From the NCBI GenBank assembly GCA_964433635.1, contig CAYSSG010000007.1:1-64000 (forward strand): DNA of 64,000 nt. Direction: 5' to 3'. This document shows positions 34,824 through 44,559 of this stretch, in pieces. This DNA comes from CAYSSG01 sp964433635. GTDB lineage: Bacteria > Atribacterota > Phoenicimicrobiia > Phoenicimicrobiales > Stramentimicrobiaceae. How positions within the stretch are numbered: position 1 is the first letter of the stretch; each line of letters starts with the position of its first letter. Made by a program: the position numbers and the translations under genes. Below the pieces are notes generated by a model, which was not told the origin of the DNA, searched no databases, and was given only the letters and a program-made list of their open reading frames with translations.

Positions 34824-35879
34824 ATGAAGAAATACTTTTTTGTTATTCTGTTAATAGGTATGTTTATTTGCCTGTTTAATATTTCGATTTTTGCAGCTGA
34901 CAAAGTATTAGTGTATGCTGCTCTGGATTCTCCGACACTGGAAGCTATTGCCAGTGAATTTAAAAATGAAACTGGTATTGATGTGGAATGGATCCTTGGT
35001 GGCGCTGGTGAAATGGCTGTCAGAGTCAGGGCAGAAAAGGATCGTCCTCAAGCGGATGTATTTATCGGGGGTTCGGTAGATGTCCATGGAGATTTAGCAA
35101 AAGATGGATTGTTGGCTAAGATTTCTCCTGAGAATGCTAAAGCTATACCATCTCAATTCATCGATCCTGAAGGCCAATATTTTGGCTGGTATCTGGGATT
35201 ATTAGGATTGGTATTAAACACTGAAATGCTGGAACAAGAAATGCCGGGTACTTTGCCTCCCAAAACATGGGATGACCTACTGGCTCCTGAATGGAAAGGA
35301 AATGTCGTCTCTTCCAGTCCAGCCAGCAGCGGTGGTGCTTATATCTTTATTGCGAACATGATTTTCAGATTTACTGAGCTTGCGCATTATTTTGGATTTG
35401 AAGGAGATGCGGCTATAGAAGCAGGTGAAAAAGCTGCCTGGAATTGGTTCCGCGAATTTGACCAGAATGTAGATCTATATATGGCCAAGGCAACTGAACC
35501 GATTACAGTTACATCACAGGGAGAATATGTTGTTGGCATGTCCTGGGCTCATGATATTTTAGTTTCTGTTGAACAGGGTTTACCAGTTGAATTAATCATT
35601 CCTCCCTATACCGGATTTGAAATAGGCGGAGTGAGTGCCATCAAGGGTGGCCCAAATCCTGATTCAGCATTAAAATTTGTTAATTTTGTATTATCTGAAA
35701 AATCCCAGGAAATTAATGCGACAGTAGGTGCAAAAAGATATCCAACGAGACCAGGTGTTGTATCGCCGCCCAATTCTCCTGATATCAGTGGAGTTGTTTT
35801 AACAAAGTATAATCGGGATTGGGCAATTGCAAACAGGGAACGTTTACTGGAATTATGGGAAGATCTTACGAATAAATAA
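34824..35879 (+). CDS. ABC transporter periplasmic/lipid-side binding protein, iron/phosphonate (AfuA/PhnS) type
   Basis: 351 residues. A signal peptide (to about FNISIFA) precedes a type II solute-binding fold: VLVYAALDSP at the start, RVRAEKDRPQADVFIGGS, PKTWDDLLAPEWKG and a late GGPNPDSALKFVNF. ATG 34824 follows GGAGG at 34812-34816; the in-frame ATG at 34806 precedes that site. No lipobox Cys is seen. The family binds ferric iron, hexose phosphates, 2-aminoethylphosphonate or polyamines. The upstream phosphoesterase makes a phosphorylated ligand possible. The permease and ATPase genes follow after a strong hairpin. Confidence 0.88.
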   Translation: MKKYFFVILLIGMFICLFNISIFAADKVLVYAALDSPTLEAIASEFKNETGIDVEWILGGAGEMAVRVRAEKDRPQADVFIGGSVDVHGDLAKDGLLAKISPENAKAIPSQFIDPEGQYFGWYLGLLGLVLNTEMLEQEMPGTLPPKTWDDLLAPEWKGNVVSSSPASSGGAYIFIANMIFRFTELAHYFGFEGDAAIEAGEKAAWNWFREFDQNVDLYMAKATEPITVTSQGEYVVGMSWAHDILVSVEQGLPVELIIPPYTGFEIGGVSAIKGGPNPDSALKFVNFVLSEKSQEINATVGAKRYPTRPGVVSPPNSPDISGVVLTKYNRDWAIANRERLLELWEDLTNK

Positions 35880-35890
35880 TTGAATAAACA

Positions 35891-35932
35891 AAAATAATTT
35901 GGCGGCATGAAGTGATGCCGCCAAATTATTTT
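35891..35932 (+). terminator. Perfect 18-bp stem-loop between binding protein and permease genes
   Basis: Bases 35891-35908 pair without mismatch with 35915-35932 around the 6-nt loop GAAGTG; the core is GGCGGCAT/ATGCCGCC with A/T-rich outer arms. The 3' arm ends in TTATTTT, giving a weak U tail. It starts 11 bp after the binding-protein stop and ends 16 bp before the permease ATG. It most likely works as a partial terminator and mRNA stabiliser so that binding protein is made in excess. Confidence 0.8.
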
Positions 35933-35948
35933 GAAATTTCTTGGAAAA

Positions 35949-37586
35949 ATGAAAATAAAAGAACAGTTAGCCAAAATAAATACGATTCATCTTATTATCC
36001 TATTGCTTGGTTTAATACTATTTGTATTCGTCGTTTGGCCGGTTTTCAAGGTTTTTGTTTATCCTACAATTGAGGATTATATTACTATCTTAAGTCGGGC
36101 CAGATCGATAAGGGCTATCAAGAATAGCCTTTTTATTGCAGTACTTTCCACGATTACTGCAACAGTTATTGGGTTTTTGTATGCCTATACCCTGGAGTAT
36201 TCTGATATACCAGGGAAAAGAGTTTTTCGTTTTATTCCTATCCTGCCATTGTTATCACCACCCTTTGTTGTTGCTTTGGCCTGGATTCTATTATTTGGAA
36301 GAAGAGGCTTGATTACCTATGAGTTATTTAATCTCACATGGAGCATATACGGGTGGCAGGGATTATGGTTAGTCCAGAGCATCTCATTTTTCCCATACTC
36401 TTACATGATCATCGATAGTGTTTTGAAGGAAATTGATCCTTCAATTGAATTTGCTGCCAAAAATGCTGGTGGTGATGGATATCATGTGTTTAAAACTATT
36501 ACCTTTCCACTTGCCTTGCCGGGAGTATTAAATTCAGCAATCCTGGTAGGAATCTATGTTCTGGCAGATTTTGGTAATCCGATTGTGATAGCAGGTAACT
36601 GGCCGGTATTGCCAACTGAGATTTTTGGAAGAATAAGCGGTCATTATGATTTAGTAGGGGCAACAGGCCTATCTGCTGTTTTATTGATTCCCACATTCTT
36701 ACTATTTATGATCAACCGTAAAATACTCAGCGGTAAATCCTTTGTAACAGTCACCGGGAAGGGCAGTGGGCTGGAAAAACCTTTGGTAGGAAGTAGTACC
36801 AAGTGGGTACTCTTTTCTTTAAGTTCCTTTATCGTATTTATCATTATTCTGGTTTATGGCGTATTGCTTGTAGGGTCTTTCACAAGAACATGGGGTATTG
36901 ACTGGGCTTTTTCATTACAGCATTGGAATATATTGTTAGGTACAAAAATCAGCAGTCTTTACAATAGTATACGGTATGCTCTGTTTGCCGGTGGGGGTGC
37001 TGCTATTTTTTCTTTATTTGCCAGTTATTTTATTTTTGGCAAAAGTTTTTTTGGAAAGAAAGTCTTGGATTTCATGGTCATTTTACCGGCATCGATTCCG
37101 GGCATATTTCTGGGAGTAGGATTTCTGTTAGCCTTTAATAGCCCGCCTTTGCTTCTCACTGGTACATCACTCATTATTATTCTCGGATTGATGGTCTGGA
37201 ATATTCCTTTGGGGTATCAAGCCTGTACTGCAAGCTTAACCCAGATTGGGGTTGAGATTGAAGAAGGAGCTATTAACTTAGGAGCTCATCCCTTGCAAGT
37301 ATTTAAGGACATTATTTTTCCTTTACTTAAGATTCCTTTTTTGTCAGGATTTATCATGGGCTTTTTACGTTCCATTACCAATTTAAGTATTGTGATATTT
37401 TTAATTTCACCGGGAAACAATACTGCTACAGCAGAGATATTAAGCCTGATACAGTATGCCGAATTAGGACCAGCCATTGCGCTGTGTGTCGCTCTTTTTG
37501 GGATTGCATTGATGGTTATTTTCTTCACACAGTTATTTTTAGGAAAAGGAATCAATCTTTTTTCTCAGGGTCAAAGAGGAGTTTAA
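35949..37586 (+). CDS. ABC transporter permease, fused two-domain (FbpB-like)
   Basis: 545 residues with about 12 TM helices in two homologous halves, each ending in the EAA-type loop that contacts the ATPase (AAKNAGGDGYHVFKTI near 162; GAINLGAHPLQVFKDI near 445). Such fusions are typical of ferric-iron and 2-aminoethylphosphonate importers. ATG 35949 is preferred to the in-frame TTG 35931, which lies inside the hairpin. The stop TAA abuts the ATG of the ATPase gene. Confidence 0.9.
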   Translation: MKIKEQLAKINTIHLIILLLGLILFVFVVWPVFKVFVYPTIEDYITILSRARSIRAIKNSLFIAVLSTITATVIGFLYAYTLEYSDIPGKRVFRFIPILPLLSPPFVVALAWILLFGRRGLITYELFNLTWSIYGWQGLWLVQSISFFPYSYMIIDSVLKEIDPSIEFAAKNAGGDGYHVFKTITFPLALPGVLNSAILVGIYVLADFGNPIVIAGNWPVLPTEIFGRISGHYDLVGATGLSAVLLIPTFLLFMINRKILSGKSFVTVTGKGSGLEKPLVGSSTKWVLFSLSSFIVFIIILVYGVLLVGSFTRTWGIDWAFSLQHWNILLGTKISSLYNSIRYALFAGGGAAIFSLFASYFIFGKSFFGKKVLDFMVILPASIPGIFLGVGFLLAFNSPPLLLTGTSLIIILGLMVWNIPLGYQACTASLTQIGVEIEEGAINLGAHPLQVFKDIIFPLLKIPFLSGFIMGFLRSITNLSIVIFLISPGNNTATAEILSLIQYAELGPAIALCVALFGIALMVIFFTQLFLGKGINLFSQGQRGV

Positions 37587-38666
37587 ATGGAAAAAATACA
37601 TATTAGAATTCAGGAATTAAACAAGAAATATGGCAATATATATGCTGTTAAAGACTTGAATTTAAACATAGAAAGAGGAAGTTTTACCACCCTATTAGGA
37701 CCTTCGGGGTGTGGAAAAACGACCACCCTCAGAATTATTGCCGGATTTGTGAAAGAAGATAGTGGCAAAGTATTTTTAAATAACCAGCTGATTAATAACA
37801 CCCCTCCTCATAAAAGGAGAGTAGGCATGGTGTTTCAGTCCTATGCATTATTCCCTCATATGAATGTATTTCATAACCTGGCCTATGGTTTGCATATCAG
37901 AAAACTACCTAAAAGCGAAATCGAAGATAAGGTAAAAAACACCTTAAGATTTATTGGTTTGGAAGGAAAAGAAAACCAGATGATTTCTCAATTAAGCGGG
38001 GGACAACAGCAACGAGTGGCTCTTGGCCGAACGGTTATTTTGGAGCCTGAGGTTTTATTAATGGATGAGCCTCTGTCTAACCTGGATGCTAAGCTGAGAA
38101 TCAGTGTCCGAAATGAAATTAAACAGATTCAGAATAAGCTTGGGATTACTACCATCTATGTTACACACGATCAGGAAGAAGCCCTCTCTATGTCAGATAC
38201 TATAGTGGTTATGAATTCGGGAAAAATTCAGCAAATTGGAGGCCCCTGGGATATTTATAATTATCCCAAAAATCAATTTGTGGCAGATTTTATTGGAACG
38301 AAGAATTTTTTAGAGGCAACAGTGAAAAAAATAGAATCTGAAAAGGTTTTCCTGGATTGCAATGGACAACAGTTATCCATGAATAAGATAAAGGGCAGTG
38401 ACTTTTCAGTTGATGAAAAAGTATTAATAAGTATCAGACCTGAAGATATTAAAATTTATAAAGAAAAACCTGATCTTCATATCATGAATATATGGAAGGG
38501 AATTATTTCTGAGAGCAATTATTTGGGTAAAATAATCCGATACTGGATTCGAGCTGAAAACGGTCATGAGTTAATCGTAGAGGATTATGCTCCCAAGAAA
38601 TATATTGAGGGAGAAGTCTATTTAGGTATGGATGAAAGCGGTATTCAGTTTATTCAAAAAGAATAA
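37587..38666 (+). CDS. ABC transporter ATP-binding protein, FbpC/PotA type
   Basis: 359 residues. Walker A GPSGCGKTT (about 38-46), Q-loop, signature LSGGQQQR (about 135-142), Walker B VLLMDEP and switch His in VTHDQEEAL, followed by a TOBE-like C-terminal domain (about 240-355) typical of iron/polyamine-type importers. The gene starts immediately after the permease stop, so translation is coupled. Confidence 0.93.
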   Translation: MEKIHIRIQELNKKYGNIYAVKDLNLNIERGSFTTLLGPSGCGKTTTLRIIAGFVKEDSGKVFLNNQLINNTPPHKRRVGMVFQSYALFPHMNVFHNLAYGLHIRKLPKSEIEDKVKNTLRFIGLEGKENQMISQLSGGQQQRVALGRTVILEPEVLLMDEPLSNLDAKLRISVRNEIKQIQNKLGITTIYVTHDQEEALSMSDTIVVMNSGKIQQIGGPWDIYNYPKNQFVADFIGTKNFLEATVKKIESEKVFLDCNGQQLSMNKIKGSDFSVDEKVLISIRPEDIKIYKEKPDLHIMNIWKGIISESNYLGKIIRYWIRAENGHELIVEDYAPKKYIEGEVYLGMDESGIQFIQKE

Positions 38667-39014
38667 ACAAATTTTTCCATAGTATAGTTTGAGATTTGTC
38701 ATAGAAAAAATAACTTCCTACGATTAAATAATTTGATCCATCAGAGTAGTTAAATAACCTACTTTAAGGTCATAAATCCAGGTAATATAATTCCCTTACC
38801 CTTGACAATTAATCATATGGAATCAAATCCTTAGATATACTCTCATAGTCTCCTGTATCATCTTGCTTTTCAATACCGTTTCATCAACAGAATGTTAGAT
38901 GAATGATTCCATGCTATAAAATATCTAAAATCAGTATTGACTTAAGGGTTAAGATTATGGTTTAAAATAGGATAATTATTAAAAGATAAAAAATGAAACC
39001 TGAAAGGAGATAAA
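38667..39014. other. Intergenic region, nothing firm
   Basis: 348 AT-rich bases after the ABC operon. TTGACA at 38802 has no -10 at a proper distance; TTGACT at 38937 with TAAAAT at 38963 has a 20-nt spacer and is at best a weak promoter for the flavoprotein gene. No ORF or hairpin stands out. Confidence 0.3.
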
Positions 39015-39557
39015 ATGAGTGGAAAAAAGGTGTTAATTCTATCCTCAAGCCCCAGAAAGAAGGGAAACTCTGAGATTCTTTGTGAACAGTTTATGAAAGG
39101 ATCCGTTGAATCAGGGAATATGGTGGAAAAAATATCCCTCCGGGATAAGGAAATTAACTATTGTGACGGTTGCGGTGCTTGTTTGGAAAGGGGAGAAAAT
39201 TGCCCTCAACAAGATGATATGGCCGATGTACTGGAAAAAATGGTCAATGCCGATGTGATTGTCATGGCAACACCAGTGTATTTTTACACCATGGCAGCCC
39301 AAATGAAGACATTGATTGACAGGACCTGTTCAAGATATACCGAGATAAAGGGGAAAGAGTTCTATTTCATTATTACAGCTGCTGATAAGAATGTTGAATT
39401 GATGAATAGAACCCTGGAAGGATTCAGAGCCTTTACCTACTGTTTGGAAGGTGTAATGGAAAAAGGAGTTGTCCTGGGTACAGGGGCATTTCGTATTGGC
39501 GATATCAATCAGAGTAAAATGATGCATCTTGCTTATGAGATGGGAAAAGAGGTTTGA
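39015..39557 (+). CDS. NADPH-dependent FMN reductase / iron-sulfur flavoprotein-like
   Basis: 180 residues of flavodoxin-like fold. The FMN phosphate loop SSSPRKKGNSE is near 10-20, and ATPVYFYTMAAQMKTLIDR near 83-101 is the second flavin contact. A Cys-rich insert, CDGCGACLERGENC (about 50-63), is like the 4Fe-4S-binding segment of the archaeal iron-sulfur flavoprotein. It probably acts as a quinone, oxygen or electron-carrier reductase in the cytoplasm. AAAGGAG before the ATG. Confidence 0.87.
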   Translation: MSGKKVLILSSSPRKKGNSEILCEQFMKGSVESGNMVEKISLRDKEINYCDGCGACLERGENCPQQDDMADVLEKMVNADVIVMATPVYFYTMAAQMKTLIDRTCSRYTEIKGKEFYFIITAADKNVELMNRTLEGFRAFTYCLEGVMEKGVVLGTGAFRIGDINQSKMMHLAYEMGKEV

Positions 39558-39578
39558 GGAAAACAGGTTGTTTTTTTG

Positions 39579-39587
39579 TGTTATAAT
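39579..39587 (+). promoter_or_regulatory. Extended -10 promoter element
   Basis: TGtTATAAT (39579-39587) sits 61 bp before the next start. The -35 region is poor, which extended -10 promoters tolerate. It would drive the two small Cys-rich protein genes. Confidence 0.45.
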
Positions 39588-39647
39588 TTAATCAAATCAT
39601 TAGAAAGTCTTCCTTCTATTAGCAAATAATGATGAAAGGAGAAAAAA

Positions 39648-40145
39648 ATGGATGCCGAAACCAATGAATGTTGTCCTGAATTTCATCCGGGAAAATGGGA
39701 TAAAAAAACATTTAATTGGAACGATAAGCAATTTATTAAAGAGACGATTCCTACACTTTTCCATACCCCATTTCCTCCCATGATTGGCAAGAAAATAACC
39801 AAAATGATGGCTCTAGCCACAAGTGCGAACAAGATAGATGCAAAAAAAGATGAGGTTCTGGTTTTGTTTCAGGATCCGACCGCATTTAGATCAAACATCT
39901 ATATTTCCGTAACCGGAGATGTCCCTGGTGCAAATAATGTTAAAATTCCCGGAACTTTCATGGCCAAAGTGTATGATGGACCATATAATGCCATCCCCAA
40001 ATTCGTCAAAGATATGAATATGGTTTTGGAAAAAGAAGGGAAAAAAGTCCCGACAGATGATGAATACTATATCCATTATGCCTATTGTCCGAAATGTGAG
40101 AAGAAATACGGACATCAGTATATGATTCTATTTGCCAGGATCTAG
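39648..40145 (+). CDS. GyrI-like small-molecule-binding family protein
   Basis: 165 residues. The pattern near the N-terminus (CCPEFHPGKWDKKTFNW), FHTPFPP, GTFMAKVYDGPY and the C-terminal YCPKCEKKYGHQYMILFARI is that of a widespread family usually annotated only as a hydrolase, with a GyrI-like fold. Cys pairs near the N-terminus and the CPKC pair near 150 suggest metal binding. AAAGGAG precedes the ATG. Function unknown; it overlaps no other gene and is followed after 13 bp by a DUF3795-like gene. Confidence 0.65.
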   Translation: MDAETNECCPEFHPGKWDKKTFNWNDKQFIKETIPTLFHTPFPPMIGKKITKMMALATSANKIDAKKDEVLVLFQDPTAFRSNIYISVTGDVPGANNVKIPGTFMAKVYDGPYNAIPKFVKDMNMVLEKEGKKVPTDDEYYIHYAYCPKCEKKYGHQYMILFARI

Positions 40146-40158
40146 GGGGTTTTTATTT

Positions 40159-40554
40159 ATGACAAAGAGTATCCCGCTGGAATTAATTGCTCCCTGCGGC
40201 ATGAATTGCAATTTATGTTCTGCTTTTCTCAGGGAAGAAAAATATATTGTAAAGTGTCCGGGATGTAGAGCAGATGATCACTATAAACCCAGATCTTGTG
40301 CCAAATGCATTATTAATCATTGTGAAATATTGAAGCAGAATCAATGGCAGTATTGCTCCAGTCAGTGTCCGCAGTTTCCCTGTAACAGATTGAAAAATAT
40401 TGATAGAAGATATCGGACAAAATATGGGATGAGCATGATTGATAATTTGAATGATATTGAAAAAAGAGGAATCAGGGCATTTATCGCGCAAGAGGAAAAG
40501 AAATGGATTAAAGGTGATCAAATATTTTGCGTGCATAAAAAGGTCTATTTTTAA
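40159..40554 (+). CDS. Cys-rich DUF3795-type protein
   Basis: 131 residues beginning near LELIAPCGMNCNLCSAFLRE. At least ten Cys in CxxC-like pairs (CPGCRADD, CAKCIINHC, CSSQCPQFPC) occupy the first 85 residues. This matches the DUF3795 family common in anaerobes and is probably a zinc or Fe-S binding protein. Start ATG 40159 is chosen over the upstream TTG at 40132 because the family begins there and GGGGG lies ahead. Role unknown. Confidence 0.75.
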   Translation: MTKSIPLELIAPCGMNCNLCSAFLREEKYIVKCPGCRADDHYKPRSCAKCIINHCEILKQNQWQYCSSQCPQFPCNRLKNIDRRYRTKYGMSMIDNLNDIEKRGIRAFIAQEEKKWIKGDQIFCVHKKVYF

Positions 40555-40780
40555 CCGGGGTGACTGAACTTAACAAAATTATCCGATCAAATGATCTATA
40601 AGGATTCAAGGGTATTCGATTATCTTTTCCAGGCACAGATTAAAAAAGATATTTTCACCACATATCAATCAAGGAGGTGTTTTGAGAAAGTTGATGAAAT
40701 AAAATAATATTTTCAGATTATGACAATAATATTGATTAAATGAATGCTGAGAAAAAATATTTTATGGAGGTGATTATGAA

Positions 40781-41755
40781 ATGAAAAAAATTTTATTATT
40801 AACGGGAATTGCACTGATTGTATGTTTGCTGTTCATCGTTACAGTTTCTGCCCAGAAAGTTTCCTTTTATGCCAACATCACCGCGATTGAACCTATCATG
40901 GAATCCTTTGAAGCGCAAACAGGTATTAAAGGTGAGTATACCCGCATTTCCACTGATAAGTTTCTGGCAACAGTTCTCACTGAATTCGAAGCAGGAAAAC
41001 TGCAAGCTGATGTAATACAAGCTCCTATCACTGTTTTAGAGATACTAAAAGATAGAGGAGTTCTCTCCACATATAGCTCTCCGGTTGCACAGGATTATCC
41101 TGAATGGGCTAAAAAAGATGGCATTCAGCTTTTCGGTATCGAATATGTAGGGCTAATTTACAACAAGGAAATGGTTAATCCGGAAGATGTTCCCAAGAAA
41201 TATGAAGATCTGACTGATCCAAAATGGAAAGACAGGATTGTTATGGCAAATCCGTCTATCCATCCTACCACCATATCCTGGCTGGTGGGGTTAAAGGAAA
41301 ATGTGTTTGATACAGAGGAAGCCTGGATGGATTTCCTCAAAGGATTAGCTGCTAATAATCCCATGTTTGTGGCATCCTTTGGTCCTACCCCTGCACCGAT
41401 AGAAAGTGGCGAAAAACACATTGGTATTTCCATGCCTAAATATATTATTACCAAAGCGCCAGCACCTTTAGATTGGGCTCGATTAGAGCAGCCGCTTTTG
41501 GGAACTCCGAGGGCTATTGCTGTGACATCGTCAGCACCAAATCCTGAAGGAGCTAAAACTTTCGTAGATTACTGGCTCTCAGAAGAGGCTATGTCTATAC
41601 TGGCTAATGATGTTGGTGAATATGTTCTGGCACCAGGGGTCTTTCCACCTATAGAAGACATGGATAAGGCAGAAGTTATAGCTATTCGGGAACTCTCAGA
41701 TGAGGAAACTCAGAAATGGGGAGACGAGTTTAAGGAAATATTTAACGTCTATTAA
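40781..41755 (+). CDS. ABC transporter binding protein, iron(III)-type, second system
   Basis: 324 residues with a signal peptide (to VTVSA) and a type II binding fold: VSFYANITAIEPIMESFE, DVIQAPITVLEILKDRGVL, YEDLTDPKWKDRIVMANP and the C-terminal NPEGAKTFVDYWLSEEAM. Similar in layout to the protein at 34.8 kb but clearly divergent. ATG 40781 follows GGAGG at 40766-40770. In this operon, ATPase precedes permease, and no hairpin separates the first two genes. Ligand unknown. Confidence 0.87.
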   Translation: MKKILLLTGIALIVCLLFIVTVSAQKVSFYANITAIEPIMESFEAQTGIKGEYTRISTDKFLATVLTEFEAGKLQADVIQAPITVLEILKDRGVLSTYSSPVAQDYPEWAKKDGIQLFGIEYVGLIYNKEMVNPEDVPKKYEDLTDPKWKDRIVMANPSIHPTTISWLVGLKENVFDTEEAWMDFLKGLAANNPMFVASFGPTPAPIESGEKHIGISMPKYIITKAPAPLDWARLEQPLLGTPRAIAVTSSAPNPEGAKTFVDYWLSEEAMSILANDVGEYVLAPGVFPPIEDMDKAEVIAIRELSDEETQKWGDEFKEIFNVY

Positions 41756-41791
41756 TCTTGTTATTTCGGCTGGAAGCATAGGAGGATAACT

Positions 41792-42877
41792 GTGGAAATC
41801 CGAATTAATAATGTCAGCAAACATTATTTTTCTGAGGGCAAAACGATAAAAGCATTGGATCAAGTCAGTCTTACAATTCCCGGTAAACAGATATTTACTT
41901 TGCTGGGGCCCAGCGGTTGCGGCAAGACTACCCTTCTTCGGTGCATCGTTGGACTGGAAACCCCGGATACCGGAGAGATTATGATAGGCGATGAGTTGGT
42001 CTGGTCCAGCAAAGATGGTATTAATGTCCCAGTTGAAAAACGGGGGTTGGCGATGGTATTCCAGACTTATGCTATCTGGCCGCATATGGATGTCTATAAC
42101 AATGTTGCTTATCCGCTTCAAATCCAGAAACTGCCCAAGGAAGAAATCCGTACGAGGGTTGAAAAAACTTTGCGATTTGTAAAATTAGAAGGTTTTGAAC
42201 ATCGACCGGCAACAAATATCTCCGGCGGTCAACAACAGCGTGTAGCACTTGCCCGGGCTTTAATTGCGGAACCAAAGGTTATTCTCTTTGATGAACCTTT
42301 AAGTAATTTAGATGCAAAACTCAGAGAAGAGACTAGAAAAGAGTTAAGGACTTTTCTCAGTAAACTGAAAATTACTGCGGTTTATGTAACCCATGATCAG
42401 ATTGAGGCACTTGCACTTTCTGATATTATTGCGGTTATGCAATCCGGAAAAATCATTGAGATTGGCTCTCCAAGAAAGATATACTTCGAGGCGTCCCACC
42501 GTTTCGTTGCCGACTTTATTGGCAGAGCCAATCTTCTCACGGCTAAAGTAAAATCTCATCAGGACAATATCACGATTGTGGATACTGAGATGGGTACTTT
42601 CAGTTGCCAGAAACGTGAATTCCCGGTAAATAGTGATGTTATTTTATGTATTCGACCTGAATTTATTTTTCTGACTGAAGATGAGGCGGTTGACGGACAG
42701 AATCATCTCAGTGGCCGGATTGAAAACCTGGTCTTTATCGGTGAAGCGTATGAGGGTGAAATAAAGGTCGGTAAAGAACTTCTGATGGTAAAAATACAGC
42801 CGGAGACATTGCTTAAAAAAGGTGATATGGTTCATTTTAGTGTGAATCCGGAACACTGTCTTCTTGTTTCAATATAA
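41792..42877 (+). CDS. ABC transporter ATP-binding protein, FbpC/PotA type, second system
   Basis: 361 residues, GTG start at 41792 behind GGAGG (41781-41785). Walker A GPSGCGKTT near 39, signature ISGGQQQR, Walker B VILFDEP, switch His in VTHDQIEAL, and a TOBE-like C-terminal domain. It lies between the binding protein and the permease of the same operon, 14 bp before the permease start. Confidence 0.93.
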   Translation: MEIRINNVSKHYFSEGKTIKALDQVSLTIPGKQIFTLLGPSGCGKTTLLRCIVGLETPDTGEIMIGDELVWSSKDGINVPVEKRGLAMVFQTYAIWPHMDVYNNVAYPLQIQKLPKEEIRTRVEKTLRFVKLEGFEHRPATNISGGQQQRVALARALIAEPKVILFDEPLSNLDAKLREETRKELRTFLSKLKITAVYVTHDQIEALALSDIIAVMQSGKIIEIGSPRKIYFEASHRFVADFIGRANLLTAKVKSHQDNITIVDTEMGTFSCQKREFPVNSDVILCIRPEFIFLTEDEAVDGQNHLSGRIENLVFIGEAYEGEIKVGKELLMVKIQPETLLKKGDMVHFSVNPEHCLLVSI

Positions 42878-42891
42878 ATGGAGCATTGGTG

Positions 42892-44559
42892 ATGAAAAGC
42901 AGTTCCAGGTTAACTCCTTTGCTGATTCTAATCGTAGGTTTCCTGACAGTATGTCCGGTTGTTATGCTGGTTTTTGGCAGTTTTTCAGAAGGCCTAAGCA
43001 CATTCGGAACATTTACTCTCAATAAATATATTTCGGCATATACAGATTCAGATTTTGCGAAAATTATCACCACTACAATCATCTTTGTAGTCGGAGCTTC
43101 AATCGTTGCTACATTACTGGCTTTGTTTTTGGCCTACCTGAACAACAGAACGGATATACCATTTAAATTTTTATTCAGAATCATTTCCATTACCCCCATG
43201 ATGATTCCCCATATCCTGTTTTCGGTAAGCTGGGTTTTGTTATTAAATCCTTCTAATGGCATTTTGAATCTGATGCTAAAACAACTATTTTCCCTGGAAA
43301 GTTCGCCTTTAAATATCTATTCCGTCTGGGGAATGATCCTGGTTGAAGGGTTGTTAGATATGCCAATTGCCTACCTCATTATAGCACCGGCTATGGCATC
43401 CTTTGATGTCAATCTGGAAGAGTCTTCCCGCGTATTTGGAGCAAATTCCGGGCAAACTTTATTCCGGATTACGCTACCGGTTCTCAGGCCGGCTATCCTG
43501 GCTGCTTTTATTCTTTGTATTGTTCGCTGCATGGCTTCCTTTGCTGTTCCTTCGGTGATTGGTATGCCAGGCAGGATTTATGTTTTAGCAACTCATATTT
43601 ATCAGACGATATCGGTGGGATTTTCGGTAGATTATGGTAAAGCTGCAGCCATAGGAATGAGCGTACTGGTGACATCAGTGTCACTTATCTATATATACAG
43701 GTATTTAACTTCTGAAAGCGAAAAATATGTTACTATTTCCAGTCGTGGTTACCGCCCGACTGTCATTGAGCTGAAAAAAGCTAAAATACCTTTATTTGTT
43801 ATCCTGGCTCTTTTAATGTTTATTCTTGTTGTGCTTCCAGTATTAGTATTGATTTACACCTCATTAGTGCCTTATTCAATGGTTCCCAGTGCCAGAGCTT
43901 TTTCCATGATGAGTTTGCGTCATTGGAATGCAGTGTTAAAAGATCCGATATCCCTGGTATCATTAAAAAATAGCTTGTTTCTGGGGGTTTTCGGAGCCAC
44001 TCTTGGTGTAATTCTATCAATCTTTGTAGCCTATACCATTGTAAAGATAAGGACAAGGGCCTCAGGTTTCCTTGAATCATTAAGCTTTTTGTCTTTTTCC
44101 TTCCCCGGTATCGTTATTGGCATAGGGTTCATGTGGTTTTTTGTCCGAACCCCGATATATGCTACTATATGGGCTTTACTTGTTGGTTATATTGCTACCT
44201 ATCTGCCTTATGGTATTCGTCCCCTGAGCAGTGCTTTCGTGCAAATACATAAACATCTTGAGGAATCATCCATGGTTTGCGGAGCAAAACCACTGATAAC
44301 ATTGTGGAGAATTATTATTCCTTTACTGGTTCCGGGTATTGTTTCCGGATGGATTCTTATGGCCACCATGTTTTTGCGTGAATTATCCCTTTCGGTGGTT
44401 CTTTCTCGGCCGGGAACCGAGGTTTTAGCGGTACAGATTCTTCGTTTTGCTGGAGACGGTCTATGGGGAAGACTTTCAGCATTAGGTATTATTATGATTG
44501 CTATATCCACCATCCTTGTTACCCTGGTTAATTATATTGGTACGAAATTAAAATCCTGA
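42892..44559 (+). CDS. ABC transporter permease, fused two-domain, second system
   Basis: 555 residues with about 12 TM helices in two repeated halves. EAA-type loops: ESSRVFGANSGQTLFRI near 180 and ESSMVCGAKPLITLWRI near 460. ATG 42892 is preferred to a TTG two codons upstream, with GGAG at 42880-42883. It completes the second iron/phosphonate-type importer. No terminator is obvious in the 291-bp gap downstream. Confidence 0.9.
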   Translation: MKSSSRLTPLLILIVGFLTVCPVVMLVFGSFSEGLSTFGTFTLNKYISAYTDSDFAKIITTTIIFVVGASIVATLLALFLAYLNNRTDIPFKFLFRIISITPMMIPHILFSVSWVLLLNPSNGILNLMLKQLFSLESSPLNIYSVWGMILVEGLLDMPIAYLIIAPAMASFDVNLEESSRVFGANSGQTLFRITLPVLRPAILAAFILCIVRCMASFAVPSVIGMPGRIYVLATHIYQTISVGFSVDYGKAAAIGMSVLVTSVSLIYIYRYLTSESEKYVTISSRGYRPTVIELKKAKIPLFVILALLMFILVVLPVLVLIYTSLVPYSMVPSARAFSMMSLRHWNAVLKDPISLVSLKNSLFLGVFGATLGVILSIFVAYTIVKIRTRASGFLESLSFLSFSFPGIVIGIGFMWFFVRTPIYATIWALLVGYIATYLPYGIRPLSSAFVQIHKHLEESSMVCGAKPLITLWRIIIPLLVPGIVSGWILMATMFLRELSLSVVLSRPGTEVLAVQILRFAGDGLWGRLSALGIIMIAISTILVTLVNYIGTKLKS

